In this document: positions 1 through 5,269 of the stretch, piece by piece
Numbering within the stretch: position 1 is the stretch's first letter
Layout of the letters: every line of letters starts with the position of its first letter
Program-made: the position numbers and the translations under genes
Notes under the pieces: generated by a model
The model's input: the letters and a program-made list of their open reading frames with translations, nothing else
What the model was told of the DNA's origin: nothing
Database searches by the model: none
Source of the DNA: Thermoanaerobaculia bacterium
GTDB taxonomy: Bacteria > Acidobacteriota > Thermoanaerobaculia > Multivoradales > UBA5704
Assembly: GCA_030150965.1 (NCBI GenBank)
Contig: JASLEW010000158.1
Coordinates: 1-7,057, forward strand
Reading direction: 5' to 3'
Length of the DNA stretch: 7,057 bases

Positions 1-997
1 GCCGGCGGCGGACCTGCTCCAGGCGGGCGGCGAGGGTCTCGGGCGCCGCGGCGCGGAAGTAGAGCCCGGCGGGACCGGCCACCTCGCGGTTCTCCGGCGT
101 GTCGTTGACCACCACGCAGTTGCCGTAGCCCATCGCCTCGACCAGCGCCGGGTGGGTGCCGCCCACCTCGGTGGCGTGAATGTAAGCCAGCGCATGGCTG
201 AGCAATTCGCGGTACTCCTCGCCGTAGATCGGGCCGGGGAAGAGGATGCGGCGGTCGGCGCCGCGGGTGAAGCCGGCGATGAACCCGGAGGCGTAGGGGG
301 CGCCGCCCACCATCACCAGCGGCAGGTCGCCGCGCACCGCGCGGTAGGCCGCCGCCACCCGGTGCGGGTTGTTCTCGGGCTCGAAGCGGCTGACGTAGAG
401 GAAGTACCGCCGCGGCTGGAGACCCAGGCGGCCGAGCGCGCTCTCGGCCGCCGGCGGGCGGGGATCGACGCCGTAGGCGATCGCCCAGGAGTCGGCGCCG
501 TAGCGCTCCAGGTAATGGCGGCGGATCACCTCGGCGTCGGTGACCAGGGCGTCCGGCAGCACGCAGGCCAGCCGCTCGGAGACGGCGTAGACGGCGCGGC
601 CGAACGGGCCCCACTTGGCGCGGCGGCGCTCGATGCCGTCGACGTGCAGCGCCACCGGGATGCCGCCGGCCTGGAGCAGCGGCACGAACATCGCGTTGGC
701 CGAGTTGACCACCAGCGCGGCGTCGAAGCCGCGGGCGCCGGCGTGAAGGGTGCTGAGGAGGGTGTGGACCGGCGTGTCGAGATGCTTGGTGCGCAGGGTG
801 GGCAGCACCACGAGCTCGACGCCGCAGTGCCGCCGCAGGCGCCGCGGGGTCGAGTGCGAGCGGCAGTAGACGGTGACCCGGAAGCCGCGAGCGAGGAGCC
901 GCACCGACAGCTCCTCCATCAGCGTCTCGTACCCCCCGTAGCGCCCCGGGATGCCGCGGCTGCCGATGAGCGCCACGGAGGGGCTCGTCCGGCTCAC
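1..997 (-). CDS. GT4-type glycosyltransferase with N-terminal DUF1972 domain (3' end cut by window edge)
   Basis: Reading the minus strand from GTG at 997 gives 332 codons without a stop, running off the left edge. The N-terminus has the DUF1972 hallmark GSRGIPGRYGGYET (residues 12-25), a Rossmann-like start found in rhamnosyl- and related transferases of polysaccharide loci. Further family landmarks are LHVDGIERRRAKW (117-129), YVSRFEPENN (201-210), and the C-terminal donor-binding region GGTHPALVEAMG (279-290), in which Glu287 is the likely conserved acidic residue, followed by NDTPENREVAG (298-308). The family is usually about 370-410 residues, so some 40-80 are missing. By family it is a cytosolic enzyme adding a sugar from a nucleotide-sugar donor to a lipid-linked glycan; donor and acceptor are unknown. 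The GTG start overlaps the upstream stop as GTGA, which suggests translational coupling. GGAG at 1008-1005 lies 7 bases before the start and also supports it. The family call is firm; the sugar specificity is not. Confidence 0.92.
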   Translation of the reverse strand, partial: MSRTSPSVALIGSRGIPGRYGGYETLMEELSVRLLARGFRVTVYCRSHSTPRRLRRHCGVELVVLPTLRTKHLDTPVHTLLSTLHAGARGFDAALVVNSANAMFVPLLQAGGIPVALHVDGIERRRAKWGPFGRAVYAVSERLACVLPDALVTDAEVIRRHYLERYGADSWAIAYGVDPRPPAAESALGRLGLQPRRYFLYVSRFEPENNPHRVAAAYRAVRGDLPLVMVGGAPYASGFIAGFTRGADRRILFPGPIYGEEYRELLSHALAYIHATEVGGTHPALVEAMGYGNCVVVNDTPENREVAGPAGLYFRAAAPETLAARLEQVRRR

Positions 998-3186
998 AGG
1001 GGCGCTCCGGGGCGGCCGAACCAGGCGTCCAGCTCCGCCGCCGGCAGCAGCCGGCGGCGCTGGATGGCGCGCCGCCGCGCCAGGATCTCGGCGCGGTGGC
1101 GCAGCAGCCAGGCGTAGGCGGCGAGCGACGGGCGCTCGCGCAGCAGCACGTAGCCGAGCGCCAGGAGGTCGCGCCCCAGGGTGGGCAGGAAGGTGCGCGC
1201 CAGGTTGCGCGCGCCCTGGTGATAGAGGCGCAGCAGGTAGCGGTTCTTGAGCGAGTGGAAGTTGACCGCCGGCGGCATGGCGGCGCGGCGCTCGGGCAGG
1301 TTGAAGCGCCGGTGCTCGGCCACCGCCGCCGGCTCGTAGAGCACCTCCCAGCCGCGCTCGCGCAGGCGAAAGCAGAGCTCGGCGTCCTCGCGGAAGGAGT
1401 GGAAGCGCGGATCGAACACCTCGCCGTCCACCGCCGCGTCGAGCAGCGCCGCGCGGCGGAAGAGCGAGGCCGCGCCGGTGGCGCCGAACACCCGCTCGGC
1501 CGCCGCCCACTGCCCGGCATCCGGCTCCCCCGACCCGCGGTCGAGGTGCCGCCAGGAGGTGGTCAGCCGCATCCCGCAGGCGTCGATCAGGGCCGGCCCG
1601 CCGGCCGGCTGACCCAAGGCCGGCGCGGAGCCGCCGGCCGTCCGATGGATCGCCGGCGGGCGGAGGAGACGGCCGGTCACCGCCGCCACCCGCAGCTCCG
1701 GGTGGGCCGCCATGCGCGCCAGGAGGCGATCCAGGTAGTCGGGCCGTGGCCGGGCGTCGGCGTTCAGGGTCAGGATGTAGGGCGCGCCGGTGCGGGCGAT
1801 GGCGGCATTCATCCCGGCGGCGAAGCCGATGTTCGCCGGAAAACCCACGGCAATGAGCGGGATGCCGGCCGGCGCGGTGCGCCGCGCCTCCTCCAGGCTG
1901 CCGTCGCGGCTGGCCGAATCGACCACCACGATCTCCAGCGGCCGGTGATGCAAGGCTCCGATCGAGGCCATGCACCCGGCCAGGTCGGCGGCGGAGTTGT
2001 GGGTGACGAGGCAGACGGCGACCGTCTCCGCCGCCGCGCTCGCCGCGCCGCCGTCCTCGGCGGCAGGCGCCGCGTCGCCGGTCGCCGCTGGCGGGGGTGC
2101 GCTGGCCGGAGGAGGGACGTCTTGGCCGGTGCCGGTAGCACCGGCGCCGGCAGTGGGGGATGCGCCCTGGGGGAGCGGCCGGCTGGCGTCGGCCAAGCCG
2201 CGTGGGAGGCGCCAGCCGCTCAACGCACCGCGGAGCGCGAGCAGCAGGCCCGCCGCCCCCTCGCGCCGCGAGGCGGCGCGGCGCGGCCGGCGCACCAGGA
2301 TGAGCGGCAGGCGCAGCGCCAGGCCGAGCGCCAGGCTGCATCGGGACACCAGCGCCCAGCCGGTGCCATGGTGCTTGGCAACGTAGCGCTCGAGGTTGCG
2401 GTGATAGATCCACAGGAAGCGGCCGTAGCCGAGCCGCGCGACGGTGCCGCCCAGGCCGTGGCGGAAGCGCGCCTCCGGCCAGTAGAGGATGGGCAGGCCG
2501 GCGCCCCGCAGGCGCTGCGCCAGGTCCACGTCCTCGAACCATGCCGGCTGGAAGCGCGGATCGAGGCCGCCCACGGCGGCGAGCGCCGCGCGGCGCAGCG
2601 CCAGGGCCGCCGCCGCGGGCTGCTCGACGGCGCTGCCCGCGGGCGGCTCTTGGCGCGGACTGGCCGATGCGCCGGCGCCGGGCCAGGGAAGGGTCTGCCG
2701 CAGGCAGCCGGCGAGCGTGGGCAGGCGGTGGAGCTGCCAGGAAAACTGCGGCTCGCCGGCCGGACCTATCAGCCGCGGCGCCAGGCCGGCCGCCTGCGGG
2801 TGGGCGGTGAAGCCGGCCAGGAGGCTTTCGAGGGCGCCGGGCTCCGGCACCGCGTCCGGGTTGAGCAGCAGCACCAGCGGCGCGTCGCTGGCGGCAACCC
2901 CGGCGTTGACGCCGCCGGCAAAGCCGAGGTTGCGCTCCGGCCGCAGCCAGCGCACGCCCGGCGGTGCCGCTGCCTCGCGGGCGGTGCCGCTGTTGTCCAC
3001 CACCACCAGCTCGAAACGTGCGTCGTCCCGCGGCCAGGCGGCGAGCAGCGCGGCCAGCTGCTCCTCGTTGCGCCAGTGGACCACGATCCCGGTGAGCGCC
3101 GACGCCGCTGCGCCTTCCGGCCGTCCGCCGGCCCGCGGCGGCGTCCCCTCCGGCCGCGGCTCTCCGGTGGTGGCGGCGTGACTCAT
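994..3186 (-). CDS. Bifunctional-looking glycosyltransferase with two fused GT2 domains
   Basis: This is a 730-residue protein with two GT-A fold GT2 modules. Module 1 (about residues 31-330) shows VVVDNSG (61-67), the rhamnosyltransferase-like NLGFAGGVNAG (86-96), the DXD-equivalent LLNPDA (107-112) and the acidic motif FEDVDLAQRLR (217-227). Module 2 (about 387-730) shows VVDSASRDGS (421-430), NIGFAAGMNAA (452-462), LTLNADA (472-478) and FREDAELCFRLRERGW (598-613). A Pro/Ala/Gly-rich linker (331-386) separates them. Both modules keep their nucleotide-sugar and metal motifs, so both may be active, each adding a sugar (rhamnose-like by resemblance only) in the cytosol. The start is ATG at 3186, 10 bases after the previous gene's TAA. 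The frame stays open further upstream to 3723, but that stretch overlaps the preceding GT2 gene and reads as Arg-rich nonsense. No Shine-Dalgarno precedes the ATG, so translation probably depends on coupling to the upstream gene. The start is moderately certain; the family is firm. Confidence 0.93.
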   Translation of the reverse strand: MSHAATTGEPRPEGTPPRAGGRPEGAAASALTGIVVHWRNEEQLAALLAAWPRDDARFELVVVDNSGTAREAAAPPGVRWLRPERNLGFAGGVNAGVAASDAPLVLLLNPDAVPEPGALESLLAGFTAHPQAAGLAPRLIGPAGEPQFSWQLHRLPTLAGCLRQTLPWPGAGASASPRQEPPAGSAVEQPAAAALALRRAALAAVGGLDPRFQPAWFEDVDLAQRLRGAGLPILYWPEARFRHGLGGTVARLGYGRFLWIYHRNLERYVAKHHGTGWALVSRCSLALGLALRLPLILVRRPRRAASRREGAAGLLLALRGALSGWRLPRGLADASRPLPQGASPTAGAGATGTGQDVPPPASAPPPAATGDAAPAAEDGGAASAAAETVAVCLVTHNSAADLAGCMASIGALHHRPLEIVVVDSASRDGSLEEARRTAPAGIPLIAVGFPANIGFAAGMNAAIARTGAPYILTLNADARPRPDYLDRLLARMAAHPELRVAAVTGRLLRPPAIHRTAGGSAPALGQPAGGPALIDACGMRLTTSWRHLDRGSGEPDAGQWAAAERVFGATGAASLFRRAALLDAAVDGEVFDPRFHSFREDAELCFRLRERGWEVLYEPAAVAEHRRFNLPERRAAMPPAVNFHSLKNRYLLRLYHQGARNLARTFLPTLGRDLLALGYVLLRERPSLAAYAWLLRHRAEILARRRAIQRRRLLPAAELDAWFGRPGAPL
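2029..2196 (-). other. Low-complexity interdomain linker in the fused GT2-GT2 protein
   Basis: This segment encodes about 56 residues made almost wholly of Ala, Pro, Gly, Thr and Asp/Glu, lying between the end of the first GT2 module and the first beta strand of the second (VAVCLVTHNS, from residue 389). It contains no recognisable motif and probably acts as a flexible tether. Such a linker is expected where two once-separate genes fused. Within it lies a 12-bp inverted repeat, described separately. Confidence 0.7.
2125..2151. repeat. Inverted repeat (12-bp arms, 3-base loop) inside the GT2-GT2 linker
   Basis: The left arm GCCGGTGCCGGT (2125-2136) and right arm ACCGGCGCCGGC (2140-2151) are complementary at 11 of 12 positions around the loop AGC. 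It encodes part of the Ala-Gly-Thr-Gly run in the linker. It is not followed by a T-run on either strand, so it is not a classical terminator. It may be only a by-product of GC-rich repetitive coding. Confidence 0.5.
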
Positions 3187-3196
3187 CGCGCGGAGG

Positions 3197-4615
3197 TTAC
3201 CCCGGATCCGGGGGGCGGGGGTGGGGAGCGCCCCCTCCACCTCCACCGCTCTCGCCGTTTCCTCCGGCTGGCGTGGCCGCAGCGCCAAGCCCGCCTCCGC
3301 CGTTCTCGCCAGCCGGCGTGACCGCTGCGCCAAGCCAGCCCTCGCCCTTTCCCCCGGCTGGCGTGGCCGCGGCGCCAAGGGGTGGCCGGCTGAGGCGGTG
3401 GACCTCGGCCGGAGGGAGCGCCGGAGCGCCCAGGTGCGCATAGGCCGGCAGCAGGCGCAGGGCGCGGAACCATCCCTGAAAGATCCCTGCCGCCCGTGCC
3501 CGCCGCGCCGCCGCGCCTGTCTCCGCAGCCGTGGCCTGTGCGTGCCCGGCCCCGCCGGCCGTCTCTCCGGCCGCGCGGGCCGCTTCGCCGTCCGGCGCGC
3601 CGGCGCCGGCGGCCGGCCGCAGGAGGCGCAGCAGGTCCAGCACATCGCGCAACACCATCCGCGGCAGGCGGGGCCAGAGACCGCGGCCGAGGAGGCGCGC
3701 CGCCGCGAGGTGGCGGTTGCCATAGATCAGGCGCCAGCGGTCCCGGCTGGACGGTCCGGCCGAGGCCGCGCCGGCATGCCAGGCCCACGCCGCGGGCACC
3801 AGGAGCGCGCGGAAGCCGGCGGCGCGCAGCCGCCCGGCCAGCTCCGCGTCCTCGTAGTACGAGACCAGGCGCGGATCGAAAGCCGCGCCCCCGGCGGCGG
3901 CCGCCTGGAGCGCCGAGCGCCGGTAGAGCGCCGCGGTGGCGGACACGCCGAAGACCTCCCGCACCTCCGGCGGCCCTCCGGCTGCCTCCGCCGCGGACGC
4001 CTGCGGCACCGGCGGCGCCGGCGCGTCGTGCCCGAGCTGAATCGCCTGCCACCAGGAATTCCAGCCCAGACCGCAGCCGTCAATCCGTGGCTCGGCCTCG
4101 CGGGCAGGCGGCCGGCCCTCCGGCCCGCCGCCGTCGATCCGTGCCCCGGCCGTGCCAGCCGGCGGCCGGATCCCGGTGTCCTCCGGGTCCCGCCGTGCCC
4201 GGTCCGCTGGCGCGATGCCAGGCGCGGCGAGCCGCAGGTTGATGCCCTGCGCGGCGGCGGCGCCAGGATCGGCGCGCAGGGCGGCCGTCAGGGCGGCCAG
4301 CCACCCGGGAGCGACGATCGCATCGTCGTTGACCGTCGCCACCAGCGCCCCGCGCGCGGCGGCGATCCCCAGGTTCGTGCCGCCGGTGAACCCCAGGTTG
4401 CGCTCCGGCCGCAGCACGCGGTCGGCCAGCCCCTCCGGCAGGGCAGCCGGCCGCGGCCCCTGGTCGATCACCAGGATCTCCAGGTCCTCCGCGCCGCCCT
4501 GCCGCCGCAGCGCCGAGAGGCAGGCCCCGAGCCAGGGGCTCCGGCCGAGCGTCGGCACCACCACGGTGACCTCTGGTGTCTCAGGAGTTTCAGCCTTCGG
4601 GTCACCCGCCTTCAT
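3197..4615 (-). CDS. GT2 family glycosyltransferase with low-complexity insertion and tail
   Basis: This 472-residue protein has a GT-A core in residues 17-300. The order is VVVPTLGR (18-25), VIDQG (49-53, where most relatives have a DNxS-type motif), NLGFTGGTNLGI (73-84), VNDDA with the metal-binding acidic pair (95-99), RIDGCGLGWNSWWQ (177-190), FGVSATAALYRRSAL (222-236) and the acidic motif YYEDAELAGRLR (253-264). A Gly/Pro-rich insert (about 131-176) and a long tail (about 335-472) are extra to the core. The tail ends in three copies of a 15-residue LGAA-TPAG repeat. By family it would be a cytosolic sugar transferase of polysaccharide assembly, with rhamnosyltransferase-like motifs; the substrate is unknown. 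ATG at 4615 was chosen because GGAGAGG precedes it closely and the GT2 core starts soon after. An in-frame ATG at 4675 would add 20 residues of atypical codon use with only a weak ribosome site. The next gene follows 10 bases after the TAA. Confidence 0.93.
   Translation of the reverse strand: MKAGDPKAETPETPEVTVVVPTLGRSPWLGACLSALRRQGGAEDLEILVIDQGPRPAALPEGLADRVLRPERNLGFTGGTNLGIAAARGALVATVNDDAIVAPGWLAALTAALRADPGAAAAQGINLRLAAPGIAPADRARRDPEDTGIRPPAGTAGARIDGGGPEGRPPAREAEPRIDGCGLGWNSWWQAIQLGHDAPAPPVPQASAAEAAGGPPEVREVFGVSATAALYRRSALQAAAAGGAAFDPRLVSYYEDAELAGRLRAAGFRALLVPAAWAWHAGAASAGPSSRDRWRLIYGNRHLAAARLLGRGLWPRLPRMVLRDVLDLLRLLRPAAGAGAPDGEAARAAGETAGGAGHAQATAAETGAAARRARAAGIFQGWFRALRLLPAYAHLGAPALPPAEVHRLSRPPLGAAATPAGGKGEGWLGAAVTPAGENGGGGLGAAATPAGGNGESGGGGGGAPHPRPPDPG
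3246..3380 (-). repeat. Three tandem copies of a 45-bp in-frame repeat
   Basis: The units are 3246-3290, 3291-3335 and 3336-3380. By hand alignment the first and third units match at about 39 of 45 positions, and the first and second at about 35 of 45. Being 45 bp, each copy adds 15 residues of the type LGAA(A/V)TPAG(G/E)(N/K)G without breaking the frame, near the C-terminus of the GT2 protein (residues about 412-456). It looks like an imperfect coding minisatellite that grew by slippage or unequal recombination. The copies have diverged, so the expansion is not very recent. Confidence 0.85.
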
Positions 4616-4619
4616 CCAG

Positions 4620-4626
4620 CCTCTCC
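4620..4626 (-). promoter_or_regulatory. Ribosome binding site deciding the start of the GT2 gene
   Basis: On the minus strand GGAGAGG lies 4 bases before ATG 4615; its GGAG core is 7 bases away. This favours ATG 4615 over the upstream in-frame ATG at 4675, which has only a GGAAAG-like sequence before it. Confidence 0.65.
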
Positions 4627-4659
4627 GCTTGTGCCGCCGGGAGTAAGGTACGTCATGCA

Positions 4660-4667
4660 GGAAGGAG
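4660..4667 (+). promoter_or_regulatory. Shine-Dalgarno-like site before the small plus-strand ORF
   Basis: GGAAGGAG ends 6 bases before ATG 4674, an ideal spacing. It is meaningful only if the small ORF is transcribed; no clear promoter was found upstream. Confidence 0.35.
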
Positions 4668-4673
4668 CTGACC

Positions 4674-4805
4674 ATGGCTCGCTTTCCAACCTTCCAAGAC
4701 CGCACCGAATCGGCAGACCCCCTCAACCATGTTGCGGGCCCTGGGCTCTTACGCGCGATCGAGGATCGGGTGCGCGAGGCGGGGGATTCCCGCTTGGGAG
4801 AATGA
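4674..4805 (+). CDS. Possible small protein, 43 residues, function unknown
   Basis: This plus-strand ORF runs ATG to TGA wholly inside the gap, opposite in direction to all other genes. It starts MARFPTFQDRTESADP and ends in a charged, possibly helical stretch (LLRAIEDRVREAGDSRLGE). GGAAGGAG at 4660-4667 lies 6 bases before the ATG and is the strongest Shine-Dalgarno I see in the window. Against it, about one third of its codons end in A or T, far more than in the neighbouring genes, so it does not share the local codon habit. It has no membrane segment or signal peptide, and I do not recognise a family. It could be a horizontally acquired or regulatory small gene, or chance. Its ATG lies in the palindrome CCATGG, which also supplies the less likely upstream ATG of the GT2 gene on the other strand. 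Confidence 0.25.
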   Translation: MARFPTFQDRTESADPLNHVAGPGLLRAIEDRVREAGDSRLGE

Positions 4806-4855
4806 GAAGACGGAGCTGGGCCTCGCCCGAGGGGCCGCCGATCAGGCCGCTCAGG

Positions 4856-5269
4856 TTACCGCCACGAGAGGTCGATGCGATCGAGCACCGCGCCGTTGGG
4901 CGGCTCCGCGGCGGCCGGGCCGCGCGCGGTGAGCACCAGGGGCGCTCCCGCCGGCCAGGCGAAGGGGCCGAGGGCCAGCGTCTCCCACGCACGGTCGCGC
5001 ACCGGCGTCCAGACCGCGAGGAGCTGGCCGCCGGCGGCGATGTCGAGCTCGAACGGCACCGGCTCGTTGCGCACCAGCTCCCCGGTGAGGGTGAGCCGCA
5101 CCTCGCTGCCGCCGGGCACCACCGGCGCCCGGATCTGGCTTCCCACCGGCAGCACCCAGCCGCCGCGGTAGCGCGTGCGCTCGATCGCCCAGCGGTCGGG
5201 GTAGGGCTCGCCGCCGGTCTTCCGCACCTGCGGATCCTCCAGCTCGATCACCCGGGTGGGCAGCCGCCA
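4856..5269 (-). other. Soluble C-terminal domain of the GT-C protein
   Basis: After the last predicted membrane helix (ending near residue 563 from GTG 6958) about 137 hydrophilic residues follow, with alternating strand-like segments (VRLTLTGEL, FELDIAAGGQLLAVW, LVLTARG, AVLDRIDLSW). This resembles a beta-sandwich. It may bind glycan outside the membrane. The fold is inferred from the residue pattern only. Confidence 0.5.

Larger units (their letters stand above)
4616..4855. other. Intergenic gap between the GT-C gene and the GT2 gene
   Basis: This is the only sizeable gap in the window and is visibly less GC-rich than the genes. It follows the TAA of the GT-C gene and precedes the GT2 start. 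Contents: the GT2 ribosome site (4620-4626); a plus-strand 43-codon ORF with its own Shine-Dalgarno (4660-4805); an imperfect inverted repeat around GATC-GAG-GATC (4752-4776); and a weak GC hairpin (4819-4836) shortly after the GT-C stop, followed on the minus strand by pyrimidine-rich sequence. I could not identify a convincing -35/-10 pair on either strand. The gap could hold the operon's promoter or leader, but this is inferred from position only. Confidence 0.5.

Noticed and set aside
152..1117. A 321-codon plus-strand open frame over the DUF1972 gene
   Set aside because: The minus strand shows continuous DUF1972/GT4 homology across the same region. The plus-strand product is low-complexity with no motif.
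1096..3321. A 741-codon plus-strand open frame antisense to the fused GT2 gene
   Set aside because: It is rich in Arg, Ala, Gly and Gln with no domain pattern. The minus strand carries clear GT2 motifs over the same bases. Long antisense open frames are expected at this GC content.
3187..3723. Upstream in-frame extension of the fused GT2 gene
   Set aside because: It overlaps the coding 3' part of the preceding GT2 gene in another frame, and its product is Arg/Pro-rich without motifs. ATG 3186 directly after the previous stop is the better start.
3183..4052. A 289-codon minus-strand open frame over the GT2 gene
   Set aside because: It is a Gly/Arg-rich shadow frame. The overlapping frame holds the conserved FGVS and YYEDAEL motifs.
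4616..4675. A 20-residue N-terminal extension of the GT2 gene from ATG 4675
   Set aside because: It has only a weak ribosome site and uses codons uncommon in the rest of the operon (such as GTA, CCT and AGA). ATG 4615 has a clear GGAGAGG.
4752..4776. Imperfect inverted repeat around GATC-GAG-GATC as an operator
   Set aside because: The core arms are only 4-5 bases with unequal flanks. No promoter or regulator was found nearby, so it could be chance in GC-rich DNA.
4819..4836. GC hairpin after the GT-C stop as a possible terminator on the minus strand
   Set aside because: The stem is short and bulged, and what follows is a mixed pyrimidine stretch, not a T-run. It is too weak to call.
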